Part shown: positions 10,735-22,179 of the stretch, in pieces
Position numbering within the stretch: the first letter of the stretch is position 1
Layout: every line of letters begins with the position of its first letter
Assembly: GCA_954871525.1 (NCBI GenBank)
Contig: OX940866.1
Span: forward strand, 12,671,001-12,735,000
Length of the DNA stretch: 64,000 bases
Origin: Parietaria judaica
Lineage: Eukaryota; Streptophyta; Magnoliopsida; Rosales; Urticaceae
Reading direction: 5' to 3'
Notes under the pieces: model-generated
Databases searched by the model: none
The model's input: the letters and a program-made list of their open reading frames with translations, nothing else
Told to the model about the DNA's origin: nothing
Position numbers and translations under genes: made by a program

Positions 10735-12060
10735 AGTAAGCAATCTTTTTTCTTCCTTGAATTATAGTTGCTTTGTTTCTTGTTTGGTTTCGATTTTTTT
10801 TTTTTCAATCTGCTTTGGATGAGAGTTTTTCTATCATTCTGAGTTCAAGTTTCCAGTAATGGAGTTTCTTGCCCACCAACAGTTCGATAAAGTGACTAAC
10901 TTGTAAGAGGCCATTAACAAAAACCCGCAAATGCCGGTTTGAAACCGCATCAAAACCGGATCCGGGTTTTGGGTTCAAAGGTTAAAATACCAGGTTTAAA
11001 CTGGAACCGGAAATCCGGGTTTTCCCCACACATAGCCCGGATCCGGGTTTCAGCTTTTGAAAGCCTGGAAGTGGAAAGCCGGGTCCCGGACCAGTTTCAC
11101 CCCTACTGGCGTTTAAAGTTCCTTGTTTAAAATGAATGAATCATTTTTTTTAAATACTTTTTGTGTTTTGAGAGCATGAATAAGTTAGAGATGACTTTTC
11201 TGTAGTGGATTTGGATGCGGAGGGTTCTTCCGTACCGACACCGCCACTTTATGAGAGCGACGAGATTTCGGAACCATACGAGGGTATGGAATTTGATTCG
11301 GAAGATGCTGCGAAAATCTTCTACGATGAGTATTCAAGGCGACTAGGTTTCGTGATGCGTGTTATGTCGTGTCGGCGCTCAGAGAAAGACGGGCGGATAT
11401 TAGCCCGGCGGCTCGGGTGCAACAAGGAAGGCTACTGTGTGAGTATTCGTGGTAAATTTGGGCCGGTTCGGAAGCCAAGGGCAAGCACTAGGGAAGGATG
11501 TAAGGCAATGATACACGTTAAGTACGATAAATCTGGAAAATGGGTGATCACAAAGTTTCTGAAGGACCATAATCATCCCCTCGTGGTCTCACCCCGCGAA
11601 GCTCGTCAAACAATGGTGAGCGACCCTTTTTGGTCTAAAAATTTATATATTATTTACATTTGTCTATTATTTAAGTATGTTGATGTTAATCATGTTTTTA
11701 GGAGGGTCTATTGTTTTACGGCCTGTCCCGTTCGGTTGTAATGTTCGGCTTATTTAACTTAGACCCGTTCATTCACTAGTAAATGAACGGTGTTTAAGAA
11801 AATCAAGTACCGTTTAGAATATTTTTACTGATATTCCTGTATATTTTCGTTTGTAGGACGAAAAGGATAAGAAGATTCAGGAACTGACTGCCGAGCTGCG
11901 AAATAAAAAACGGCTGTGCACAACATATCAAGAGCAGCTTACGGAGTTTTTAAAAATCGTTGAAGAACACAGCAACCGGATGTCAAATAAAGTCCAAGAT
12001 GTAGTCAGCAATCTTAAAGATTACGAAACGATAGATCAGGATCTCTTGCGACATCGATAA
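10735..12060 (+). CDS. Short FAR1-type DNA-binding protein (FRS/FRF family, no transposase domain)
   Basis: Nuclear DNA-binding protein of the FAR1/FHY3 family, derived from Mutator-like transposase. Exons are 11206-11615 and 11857-12060, plus an upstream exon ending at 10735. The donor AA/GTAAGC at 10736 and acceptor TTTTCTGTAG at 11205 would join A to TG GAT TTG, creating the start codon at the junction and a 204-residue protein. The FAR1 domain spans about residues 25-115 (GMEFDSEDAAKIFYDEYSRR, SCRRSEKDGR, then LGCNKEGYC, CKAMIHV and FLKDHNHPL), with C and H residues of the WRKY-GCM1 type zinc fold. The second coding exon ends in a predicted coiled coil (IQELTAELRNKKRLCTTYQE). Length and layout match the short plant members, which lack the MULE and SWIM domains. 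If the upstream exon is wrong, the first internal ATG (MEFDSED, about 11287) still keeps the whole domain. Confidence 0.85.
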
Positions 12061-12964
12061 GCCAAGCCCGCACTTTCTCAATCCTTTAATAGGTAAATTC
12101 ATTCGATCCAATATGAATTTATTGCCTGCTTTGAATAATTTTTTATAATGAGTTTAGTTTCTAAATCTTAAAATGATCATTTATATCAAAATTATTTTAA
12201 GTCCAATCTTTTTCTGTTTTTCATTTGCTTAGTTCTCGGGAATGACTCGTCGGAAATTCAAACTGCGGACGAAGGGTGTTACTGAAAGCCTCAGCAATTG
12301 ATTTTTTTTGTTTTTTTATTAACAGTGTGATTATTAAGGATTAGTGCTGATTTTTTTTTTTCTTCTTGTTCGTTGCATATACTGTGTGTATCTAATTTAG
12401 TCTAGTATTATAATTTGCTTGTATCTTTAACAAATGAAATGTAGGAATTTTACATGTTAAATACGAAAGATTGATTGATTTAATCAGGAATACTATAAAT
12501 AATATTTCATTCCAGTCCCATTGTTAAGAGATAATAATTTTATTTGTTTGAATTTCCGAGAAAGAAGATAAATAGATTTCAACTCCATTTGTTATTATTA
12601 CACTTAAAACTGACAATAAGACATTCCGACTTTTTTTATAAACTTATCTCGATGACAATTGAAAAGATAAAAACAAATTTAATAAAAAAATAAAATAAAC
12701 ATTGAAATTTCCAATCGTGAAAAAAAAAAAGATTAAATTTATGCCACCACCGAAATCAGAACAGCATTATATATTTATTTCACTATTAACTCTTTCTTTA
12801 AAATGTTGAGAAAAGATAAAAAATCTTTTACCTATTTATTAATATGGCACGTAACAATTAGAACATAGCATGTAATTGGAGGACTAAAAGTGCAATTACA
12901 CCAAAATTTTAACTCCTTAACAAGCGGATTAAGATAACCAAATTGTGTTGGGACTTGATGAAAC
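12061..12964. other. Convergent intergenic region, 3' ends of two genes
   Basis: It separates the FAR1-type gene (plus) from the TAF1C-like gene (minus), so it should hold both 3' UTRs. It is AT-rich with several A/T homopolymers, and no frame or RNA gene is recognised. Confidence 0.6.
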
Positions 12965-15682
12965 TCATAATTTACATTTAGAGCAGAACTCTTTATACAA
13001 ATCTAAACGTCCTTGCCACTGTGAGAATTGTTTCTTTAACATTTTATACGCTTTCGATTCCCGGGCCCCGAAATCCATACCGGAAGGATCCTCAAACCTC
13101 AACTCAACGGGGCAAAGACTGTCGAACATCTGCAGCCCCGCGCTATGCTCCGCTCTGCCAACCGAATCCTGCGTCTTCGAAACCAAAGTGCCGAACGCCT
13201 CGTCCTCATAACCAGATTGCGTCTCCGTTTCACTGAATGCAGCTGCTTGGTGTAAGAAGTATGGTTTTACGTTTACCCTCTCAGAATCGGGCCAATTCTC
13301 TTCGGTGTCCTTGGCGAGAGAGATGGCACGACTGTTACTAAGTTCAGAAGCAGAATCCGGTGCAGCCAGTTCTAGTGCCGCCCGAATGGTCTCAGCCCGT
13401 CCCCGTCTTAGCTTCGCTTCTAGAGAAGAAGAATCACTGGAAGCTTCCGAGCTTAATGCAGAGTTCCGGAACTCATGGAGGGTAATTAGGACCGGGAGGG
13501 GAATCACCGGTCCCACGAGGCTTTCGGTGGGCGGCACTTTCTGTGACCACCTATTGCTGCGCACAGAAGGGTTCCTTAGAACAAAAGGAGGCAATTGGGG
13601 CTGATCCGGTACAGCCAAAAACTCCGACGATATCATTTTAGCCGCCACACGCACTTCAAGGAACTCAGAATAGCAAGAAAACGCCATTTGCAAAAGATCG
13701 ACCGGAACATCAGCCCACATTCTTTTGAGAGAAACCTCATGGACGCTCAATGGCAAACTAACGTCTCTAAAGACGATGTCGACCGCGGAAGATGTTCTAT
13801 CCCGAGTAAGCCCACAAACTTTCAACTTTTCACAGAGAATCTTGTGGAATTCTAAGGTGAAAGAATTTTTCTCAAGAGGGTCCGCGGAAGCGTCTTCCAG
13901 CATCGAGATCAGTCTTTCATCAAGGTTATGATCCATATAAGCTTTAAGGTAGTCTAATTCAATGTACTTGAACCTCCTTGGGAATTTGTATTCCTCGTCG
14001 AAAGCATAGCACATTAGGTAATCTTCAAATATCGATACTTTCTCGTGGGCTTCTTCAACCTTTTCGACGGGGTCCCAAGATGCAGTGTATCTTTGGGATT
14101 CAAGTTTTCCAGATGACATAAGCCGTACTAGCGTAAAACAACCGAAATCGTCTGGCTCGGAGAGCATTTCAGAGAGGTCTTTGTCTAAGATGCAGAATCC
14201 CAATACCAATTCCTTTTTGTATTGCCAGTCAATCCACGCAGGTAGGTCATCCTTTGTAAATTGGTTTTTGACAAGACAATTTCCGCAGAGGCAATCGCGA
14301 CCGGAGAGCATGAGACTGGAAGGATGTTCCCAAGCATAAAGAGACCTCGAAAGTTCCGCTTCATCTACCGAAGGTCCGTAACAGAATAGGTTGAAATGAG
14401 AAGTCCAAAATGATCCGAGAATAATGCATAAACCCGATTCAGAAGCTTTCTTATACATATTGTCCCGTAAGTTACTCCTCAAATTACCCAATCTCAATAC
14501 GTTGATGTAACACGGCTTCTCTAAACCGTGAGTCCACCACTGCAGAACTGGCCTCGACAACTTGCACACATCACAGAGAACTAACACACTGTCAGACACC
14601 AATGCAAAATGAAATCCATCAGGTGTTGCCTTTGCCATGGCACGGAACTCTTCTTTCTCCGTTGATGCGTACAAGTTCAAATTCTCGATTTTCATCAAAC
14701 AGCGTACATCGCATTGTCCATGCTCTATGGAAACTAAAAAAACTGCATCGGAACGGGCAACGATCAAAGTCTTGAAATTCCAACTGAACTCAAAGGCCAG
14801 CCACTTAAAATCTCCAGAGCTGCTTGGATGATCCCATGATACTCGCAGTTTATTACCCTTGCAATATTGATCAACTTTGTAAGTTGGCTGGCGCTGTTCC
14901 AAGCCAAACAAGAACATTTCACCACTTTCTAGAAGAACAACGCTTTGATCACGTAGGTACGGGTTCCAACAAGCATGTACGATGCTGCAACTCTTGAAAA
15001 CCCTAGTACCAGCGTAAATCAATTTCGGAAACGCACTACCCTTTTGAACCAGAACACGATACCAGTGAACAGAGTACATAGTATAAGCTAACAAATACCC
15101 AATAGCAGTCGGTGAACTACGGGAATCCACGACAGGATTGACAGAGATCCTCAAAATCTGATGATTAAGCTTCGCATCAGCCACGCAAACATCGTGATTT
15201 TCACCGTCCCGCACAACCAAGGACGAATCTTCAACGGACAAGATCACATACCCGACTCGGTCAGAATTTTCACCAGTGGGAAAGAACGCAATGGAGTCGT
15301 TTGTGCCGGGGCAGCGGAGCAATTCGAGGTGGTTGTGAGAGAAGGCGGCGGCTTCGGATCGGCAATGCAGCTGCGGGCCAATGCTAGCAACGACTGAGGA
15401 GCAGGTCGAAGGCTGCAGAGAGGAAGCCATGAGGAAACGTGGGAACGAGAGGCTCTGCAGAGGAAAGCAAGGCTGAAGAAGAGAAGGCGAGGCCAAGAGA
15501 CACTTTTGAGTCTCCTTCACCGGGTTGAAGGCGAGAGGGCCAACGACGGGCCTCACGGCCGGGCCCGAAAGGAGTAAAGGGGCTTCATAGACCGCCGAAA
15601 TCGGAAACACGTAATTTCCATCTTCCGAGCACAAGTCCTCCTCGCGAATCCTCTTCTTACCGCTTCGCCTATGAACATCCAT
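12965..15682 (-). CDS. Conserved plant protein related to TAF1C (RNA polymerase I factor)
   Basis: A single intronless frame of 905 codons starting at MDVHRRSGKKRIREEDL (15682). An in-frame ATG four codons upstream (15694) would add MAQV. I prefer 15682 because ACAG at 15687-15690 looks like a splice acceptor, which would put MAQV in an intron. Typical segments are YEAPLLLSGP, VGPLAFNP and LEHPSS-type stretches in the N-terminal half. The C-terminus, MLKKQFSQWQGRLDLYKEFC, is basic and amphipathic. The N-terminal two thirds read as a beta-propeller-like fold without clear repeat motifs. The pattern matches the plant family classed with TAF1C, a subunit of the SL1 selectivity factor that recruits RNA polymerase I to rDNA promoters. 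That function is inferred from family membership only and has not been established for the plant proteins as far as I know. No lesion is seen. Confidence 0.8.
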   Translation of the reverse strand: MDVHRRSGKKRIREEDLCSEDGNYVFPISAVYEAPLLLSGPAVRPVVGPLAFNPVKETQKCLLASPSLLQPCFPLQSLSFPRFLMASSLQPSTCSSVVASIGPQLHCRSEAAAFSHNHLELLRCPGTNDSIAFFPTGENSDRVGYVILSVEDSSLVVRDGENHDVCVADAKLNHQILRISVNPVVDSRSSPTAIGYLLAYTMYSVHWYRVLVQKGSAFPKLIYAGTRVFKSCSIVHACWNPYLRDQSVVLLESGEMFLFGLEQRQPTYKVDQYCKGNKLRVSWDHPSSSGDFKWLAFEFSWNFKTLIVARSDAVFLVSIEHGQCDVRCLMKIENLNLYASTEKEEFRAMAKATPDGFHFALVSDSVLVLCDVCKLSRPVLQWWTHGLEKPCYINVLRLGNLRSNLRDNMYKKASESGLCIILGSFWTSHFNLFCYGPSVDEAELSRSLYAWEHPSSLMLSGRDCLCGNCLVKNQFTKDDLPAWIDWQYKKELVLGFCILDKDLSEMLSEPDDFGCFTLVRLMSSGKLESQRYTASWDPVEKVEEAHEKVSIFEDYLMCYAFDEEYKFPRRFKYIELDYLKAYMDHNLDERLISMLEDASADPLEKNSFTLEFHKILCEKLKVCGLTRDRTSSAVDIVFRDVSLPLSVHEVSLKRMWADVPVDLLQMAFSCYSEFLEVRVAAKMISSEFLAVPDQPQLPPFVLRNPSVRSNRWSQKVPPTESLVGPVIPLPVLITLHEFRNSALSSEASSDSSSLEAKLRRGRAETIRAALELAAPDSASELSNSRAISLAKDTEENWPDSERVNVKPYFLHQAAAFSETETQSGYEDEAFGTLVSKTQDSVGRAEHSAGLQMFDSLCPVELRFEDPSGMDFGARESKAYKMLKKQFSQWQGRLDLYKEFCSKCKL

Positions 15683-15699
15683 AACCTGTGCCACGTATC

Positions 15700-16444
15700 A
15701 ATCATAACGACAAAATGATGATAATAAATAAATGATGCTCTCATCTCGTTAATTTCCATTAAAAAAATACCTTCCCCGGGGATTCTGTAGATTCTTGACG
15801 CCATTGCAGTCTCTCGCTGTCACTTGTTGAACCGAAGAGCACAGTCATGGCTGCTTGTGCTTGGATGGTGGTTCAAATGCAGTCACGGAGTCAGCCTTCT
15901 AGTCCAGATGACGCACCGAGCAACACGATTTTCCGTGGTTCATCAAATCAACTCTCAAGTCCCACGCAACCTAATTCGAAATCAAACTTAGCTTGCCTAA
16001 TTTCAAATGAACAAAGCGCAATTTCAAATCAAAAAATAAACTAACAAGGTTGCAATCCCTAAATCGAAACCAAATATACAGAAACTGAAAATTAACGATA
16101 CAGAAGCGGTGAGGGTTAAAACTTCTTCTTCTTCAAAGAATCATTTCACATTTATTGATTGACCCGAACTCCGCAAAAAAATCTACATATATGATGAACA
16201 ATATCTGAAGAGCTTGAGTTATACCCGAATCGGAGTCTGGGTTTGCTGCTCGGGAAGACTTGGGGGAGGACCGGAGAGGCCTAGAGACACAAAGCCACCA
16301 CCGACTCAAGAGGAAGAAGCGAGAGAGAGAGAGAGACAGAGAGAGAGAACGGAGGCGTCGCCGGCGAGGAAGGTGAGCGACGGAGTTCGCCGTGTACGGC
16401 GAGGATGCGAGGGTTTAGTGTTGGCGGCAAAGGAGACTCGATAG
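15700..16444 (-). other. Probable 5' leader and promoter of the TAF1C-like gene
   Basis: On the minus strand, 16440-16230 is C/T-rich with CTCTCTCTC runs and ends in a possible donor (CGG/GTATAAC near 16223). A second possible leader exon, from about 15860 to 15780, carries an ATG at 15804 and a possible donor AG/GTATTT near 15770. The acceptor ACAG/GTT lies just before the main ATG. This suggests one or two 5' UTR introns. The plus-strand frames here lack family motifs and are not accepted. Confidence 0.4.
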
Positions 16445-16851
16445 GTCTTTCCTCTAATAACTTAATAATAAGGAATATTTGCGGCAGAACAACCCAAAAT
16501 AATTTATAGCAGTCCGGTGAACAAGATCTCATATTTATTTTCTGCGGTATAAGAAACCAAAATTTTAAAAATTGGCAAAAGAACAAATCTTTTTTTCTTT
16601 TTTCTTTCTAATATTCAAGAAGTGTTATTTAGAAAGACTCGTTTGGTTCTTATTTGATAAAGATATTTGCGACATATGTACTCAAAATTTTATCAATGCA
16701 AAAAGAACTCCATCTTTATTTTGGCATGGATACCAATGTCTCAAAAAGTGCTATTTGGGCATAAATACCCAAATGTTTATATTTAATACTTAGAATATAG
16801 GGAAAATAGTACTAGAGAAAAAGAGAGGGGAACGATAGACCATGACAACAC

Positions 16852-17524
16852 TGATGATGCTGGATTTCATCCCCTCGGAAAAACGACATCAAGATGACGA
16901 ACTACACCCATTAAGACAAACGATATAGGGTCCAAAGAGAGTTGGGCCGAACCAGCAGGCTTAAAAAGCAGCCCAACAAATTTGGACCATCAAGAAGCCA
17001 CTCTGAAGCATGGTCAACAGTGACCTAGCCTTCTCACAAACTAGGCCCATGAAGACTCACCCAGTCAGTCCACGAAGACCCAGCAGCCCCGAAGAATAGG
17101 TATGTTCACCCTTTATTGACCAAGCCAGAGTCCTCCACGTGGAAAGAGACCAAATACCACGTCGTCGAAGTTTTACACGTGGTGATCAAAGCAGAGGCGA
17201 AGGGAGATTCATTTAGTCTACTAGCCGTTACTGAATTATAGGAAATAGACGTTGTAATTCAGACTATAAATAAAGCCTACGAAGTAACTCTAGGGACATC
17301 GATCTCGTTCTACGTTTCATACTAGCTTTTCACTCTGTAATCGCTTTGCTATCAATCAAATGTACAAGTTCCTTACTATTGTTCAACCCTTTACAAAATT
17401 GTCATTTCGTATCTTTATTCACCGAAGTGGATTTTGTCTCGGATAGTTAAAATTCACCGTCATATTCATTATAAACAGAGTGTTATCGCTTTGTGACAGT
17501 TGGTCGTGATTATTCACATCAACA
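16852..17524 (+). repeat. 5' LTR of the first Tat element
   Basis: 673 bp with TG...CA ends. It contains a TATA box (TATAAATAAAG, 17265-17275) that should start the genomic transcript. Confidence 0.95.
17265..17275 (+). promoter_or_regulatory. TATA box in the 5' LTR
   Basis: TATAAATAAAG lies about 260 bp before the LTR end and is repeated at the equivalent place in the 3' LTR. Confidence 0.7.
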
Positions 17525-17527
17525 GTT

Positions 17528-17545
17528 TGGCGCCGTCTGTGGGAA
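17528..17545 (+). other. Primer-binding site of the first Tat element
   Basis: TGGCGCCGTCTGTGGGAA begins three bases inside the LTR end. The TGGCGCC start is complementary to the 3' end of a tRNA, as in other Tat-like elements. I cannot assign the tRNA with certainty. Confidence 0.75.
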
Positions 17546-17594
17546 ATCTTTATAGATTCCTACCCAACCAAGTTCCCAGCAAGTAAGCAAGCAA

Positions 17595-19304
17595 ATGGCA
17601 AGCGGAGGATCCAGCGGGAATCCCACAAGCAACCCCTCAGAGCCCGTGGTGGACTACGCCGTAAAAGCCATGATGGAAACCATCCTCAAGCAACTCGAAG
17701 AAGGCGCTGAGTCGAGAAGGGATTTCCAGACCAAGATGGAAAACCTCGCCCAAATACAGTCCCAAATCGAGGGGACGCTGACCGAAGCGGTTAGCTCGAT
17801 GAAAGCACAGTCCTCTTCGGCACCACGGAGAGACCTCGGACGAGGAAGGACTCTAGATTTCTCCGGAATTCAGGTCACCCCAGGACCAACCGAGGTGGAA
17901 AATACCTCGGGCATAGTGGAGGGGCAAAACCCCACCATAAGCTCACAAGGGCCAGTAGATCGCGGGGTTGCGACCAACCGCACTTCGGCCGAGCACCCCG
18001 GCGCCGGATTGGGGGCAATCCAATCCAATTACGGTGCGTCGAGCCAACTCGACGACCCCGGATTCCGGACCCCACCTAGGATGATTCGAAATACCGATAT
18101 GCAAGCCCCTCAGGCACCAATGCGCCCGGGCTCCGCGCGGGTCGGGAACGAGATGAACAATCATATCCGCATTCGGGAGAAGACACCCCCTATGGCCCAT
18201 CAGGGCGTCGTCAACAACGATAGGGACAACCTTTTCGTTTACAACCCTCAGGTGCCATTCCCGGCATGGCTCAAAGGAATCGAATCCACGGTGGAAAAGG
18301 TACAGTCTGAGGTAGAAGCGGTGAGCTCGAAGGTTCACCACGCCACCTCGGCGGCACCCGAAATAGATCGCCTAGTTCGAGAATCCACGAGTACACCATT
18401 CACCTCGTTGATCACCAACGAGAAGATCAAGGACGTGGGAAGAGTCAACGTTCCACGTTACGACAGAAAAATCGACCCGAGGGCATATCTCCGGGCACTC
18501 TACATCGCGATGGGAAGAGCCGATCTCCAACCGTCCCAGCGAAACGCGGGGTACTGCCAGATATTCGCCGAGCATCTCGTGAAGAATGCCCTCGACTGGT
18601 TCTCCAAGCTGCCACCATGCACGATCAGCTGACGACGATATTCCTGAAGCACTTCTCCATGTTCATCGAAACAGAGACCACAGTGGCACAACTTTACGCG
18701 CTGCAACAAACGAAGGACGAGCCATTGCGGAACTTCATAGCTAGATTCAAGAACGTGCTATCACGTCTTAATGGAATAAGCGATGAAACGGCAATTGCGG
18801 CCCTGACCGCGGGACTGTAGTACAAGTCCAAATTCAGACAGGATATCTGCGTGAACCGATATACCTCAATCGAAGACGTGATGCATCGCGGAGGTAATTG
18901 GATTCGAGTCAAAGAAGAGCGAGCCGCTCTCGCCGCGAAATTCGATCCAACCCCGATGACATCAAAGTTCAATAATCCTCCGAGGCCGCCACGGGACCCC
19001 AACCAGCACAAAAGGGTCCGGACCTCACCGAGGCAATCCGCACCATGCACTCCAGCCTAAGCGCACCACCTTGCCTCCGGGTTACGTTATGAACTCGGAA
19101 AAAGATGAGGTAAACGTGGCCCAAGACGGTAACTCGGCGACGCAGGCATATCCGTGGCCAAAAGACCCGAAGGCTTACTGCAAGTTCTACAAGGTGTTCG
19201 GACACGCGACAGCCCAATGCCGCAAGCTACAAATGGCTCTGGCGGAAAAATTGGAACGAGGTGAAATGAGCGACCTCGACATTGAGGCCCTGAACCCAAT
19301 GTAG
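17595..19304 (+). pseudogene. Gag of the first Tat element, broken
   Basis: Virus-like particle protein starting MASGGSSGNPTSNPSEPVV. The capsid core begins at about 18370 (IDRLVREST) and includes ALDWFSKLPP and YALQQTKDEPLRNFIARFKN. A frameshift occurs at about 18615-18632 (a few codons seem lost after PPCTIS), the TAG at 18818-18820 replaces what is normally Trp (before YKSKF), and another stop follows near 19060. The nucleic-acid-binding finger is the Tat-type variant CKFYKVFGHATAQC (about 19180-19220). Confidence 0.88.
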
Positions 19305-19439
19305 CAAGGAAATATAAGCCCGGAAGACAACTCGGCATCCTTGAAGAAGAGGAAGCACAAGAAGAACCGAGCTCCACAGGCCGGGGAGGCCCCTGACACC
19401 CCTTCGAAAAAAGGGGGAAACAGATCAACGAAGTCGAAG

Positions 19440-20083
19440 ACGCCAGTGAAGAGAAAAAGGCCCAAGTCATCAACGTGATAATGGGGGGATCTCAGTACTG
19501 CAGGCCCTCGGTCAACTAGATCAAGGCGCACCAACGGAGACTCCAATTAGACGCACCCCGCCAAATTTTCCAGGGGCCCGAAGCCCTCATCACGTTTAAG
19601 GAGAGCGAAGTTCGGGAGCTCCCAGGACCACACGACGATGCGTTAGTCATAACTCTCAACATCGCGAACTGGGAAACCAAAAGGATTCTCATCGATAACG
19701 GAAGTTCCGCAGACGTAATTTTCCTATCAATCCTGAGCCAAATTAAAATAAGGCCAGAGGACATTAACAGGGAAACAGTGCCTCTCACCCGGTTTAGCGG
19801 CCACTCCGTCAACACCGTCGGGGAGATCAAACTCCCCGTAATGGCAGGAGGCGTGAACGTTATAACTAAGTTCCTGATCATAGACTGCCCATCGCCCTAC
19901 AATGCGATCCTGGGAAGACCATGGCTGCACGCCATGAGAGCAGTGCCCTCGACGTATCACCAAAGTTTACAATTCCCGAGCGACGAAGGGATCAAAGAGA
20001 TTCGAGGTGACCAGACCATGGCGCGGAGATGCTACATGAACAGCTTTTTGCTTGCCAAGCAAAGCACAGTAAATCAAGCATAG
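19440..20083 (+). pseudogene. Retropepsin region of the first Tat element
   Basis: The aspartic protease motif is ILIDNGSSADVIF (about 19690-19730), where DNG takes the place of the usual DSG/DTG. The second conserved segment, NAILGRPWLHAMRAVPSTYH, follows. A TAG near 19519 interrupts the linker from gag, and a TAG near 20083 separates the frame from RT. Confidence 0.88.
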
Positions 20084-20110
20084 CAATTACAACATCCCCG
20101 AATAAACGAG

Positions 20111-21570
20111 GTGAAAAACACCTCGGAAGAAGAAAACGAGTCCCCAACAGTCGAGATGGTGCGACAAGTCCCCATTGACGACAAAAACCCCGAAAACACC
20201 GTTGGTATTGGGAGCGAGTTGATGGGCGAAACACTCAAACGACTCATCAAGTTCTTGAAAAAGAACAAAGAATGCTTCGCCTGGTCCCACGAAGACATGC
20301 CAGGGATCAGTCTGGAAATCATCTCGCATCAACTCAACGTTGACCCAAGTTTCAAACCGATCAAGCAAAAGAGAAGAAAGCTAGCCCCAGACCGCTCCAA
20401 AGCAGTGAACAAGGAGGTCGAAAGGCTACTCAAGACGGGATCGATCCGCGAGGTAAGATACCCAGACTGGCTAGCAAACACAGTCGTGGTCAAGAAAAAG
20501 AACGGAAAATGGAGAGTATGCATCGATTTTACCGACCTGAACAAGGCATGCCCTAAGGACAGCTTTCCACTCCCGCACATCGACAGACTTGTCGAAGCAA
20601 CATGCGGGCATGAGCTGCTTTCTTTCATGGACGCCTTCTCTGGTTATAATCAGATTCTGATGCATCCCGATGACCAAGAAAAAACTTCGTTCATAACTGA
20701 ACGGGGAATATATTGCTACAAGGTAATGCCCTTCGGGCTAAAAAACGCAGGGGCTACCTACCAAAGACTCGTGAACAAAATGTTCTCGGATTTCCTCGGC
20801 AAAACCATGGAAGTCTACATAGACGACATGTTGGTCAAATCAAAACGCTCGGAGGATCACGTCGCTCACCTCGAACAATGTTTCGAAATGCTGAAAAAGT
20901 ATCAAATGAAGCTGAACCCTTCTAAATGTTCATTCGGGGTGTCGTCAGGAAAGTTCCTCGGATACCTCGTCACACAACGTGGCATAGAAGCAAACCCAGA
21001 CCAGATAAATGCCCTGTTAAAAATGCCCTCACCTCACAGCGTAAAAGAGGTTCAAAGGCTCACAGGGCGGATCGCGGCACTGGGCGGATCGCGGCACTAA
21101 ATCGATTCATCTCAAGGTCGACCGACAAATGCCTTCCTTTCTACAAAATGCTGAAAGGAAATAAAAAATTCGAGTGGACGGACGAGTGCGAACAAGCATT
21201 CCAGGAACTAAAAAAGTACTTGTCCACCCCGCCAATACTGGTCAGCCCAATAATCGGCGAACCACTTCTAATCTATCTCGCTGTGACTGCCTACGCGGTA
21301 AGCAGCGTACTCGTCAGAGAAGACCGAGGTGATCAGAAGCCCATCTTCTACACCAGTAAGTCACTAGAAGACGCAGAAACCCGATACCCTACCATGGAAA
21401 AGGTGTCACTCGCCCTCATCACGGCGGCAAGAAAATTAAGGCCATATTTCCAAGCACACACCATCGTGGTAATGACGCTGCAGCCACTACGATCGGTGCT
21501 ACACAACCCAAACCAATCCGGAAGGTTAACCAAGTGGGCAATAGAACTCGGCGAATTCGACATCGAATAA
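20111..21570 (+). pseudogene. Reverse transcriptase and RNase H of the first Tat element
   Basis: RT fingers and palm: RKLAPDRSKAVNKEVERLL, VVVKKKNGKWRVCIDFTDLN, PFGLKNAGATYQ and the catalytic box VYIDDML (20813-20830). At 21065-21098 a 17-bp unit is duplicated in tandem, which shifts the frame within LTGRIAALNRF. RNase H follows (FEWTDECEQAF, ETRYPTMEKVSLAL, FQAHTIVVMT). A TAA near 21568 then stands where Tyr is usual after FDIE. Confidence 0.93.
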
Positions 21571-21599
21571 AAAATAAGGACATGCACTAAATCGCAAGT

Positions 21600-22170
21600 C
21601 CTGGCCGATTTTGTTGTAGAACTAAACACCGAGAAACCCAAAAACGAGTCAGCTGACGAAGCATGGACAGTAAAAGTAGGCGGGTCGTCGAACCAAAACG
21701 GATCCGGCGTAGGAATTCACCTCGTGACCCCAAGTGGCGAGGTGATAGAACAATCTTTCGCCTCAACTTCAAGGCTTCAAACAACGAAGCCGAATACGAA
21801 GCCCTAATCGCCGGCCTCAAGCTGGCACGGGCGGTGGGAGCACGGAACGTCAAAGTTTACTCCGATTAGGGAATACGAGGAAAAAGACCAAAGAATGAGT
21901 GCCTACCTAACCGTGGTGAACCAACTGATCAAAATGTTCGAAAAGGTCGAGATAGACCAGATCCTGAGAAGCGAGAACGCACAGGCTGACGCGCTGGCAG
22001 GTTTGGCATCCACCTCGAACCCCGAAGTGAAACGCATCATCCCGGTAGAAACAATAGATGCACCAAGCATCGACTTAACAGTGCACAACATCGAACTCAG
22101 CCCGGAAGACTGGAGGACTCCAGTAATCAAATTCCTACAAGGTGACGAAACACCTCGGGATAGGCAATAG
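21600..22170 (+). pseudogene. Second (archaeal-type) RNase H of the first Tat element
   Basis: WTVKVGGSSNQNGSGVGIHL, NNEAEYEALIAGLKLARAVG and VKVYSD mark a second RNase H domain, which is diagnostic of the Tat lineage. At 21868-21875 a short deletion removed the usual SQLVVNQV segment and leaves a stop (TAG). The frame resumes at EYEEKDQRMSAYLT. A further TAG ends it at 22168-22170. Confidence 0.85.
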
Positions 22171-22179
22171 GCCAGAAAA

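Noticed and set aside
11195..11207. TTTTCTGTAGTG as the right end of a CACTA element starting at 9910
   Set aside because: It fits better as a splice acceptor before the FAR1-type exon; no 3-bp target duplication was found.
16470..16800. Possible second Mutator-like end (AATATTTGCGGCAGAACAACCC)
   Set aside because: It resembles the start of the 35123 element, but no partner end or 9-bp duplication was found.
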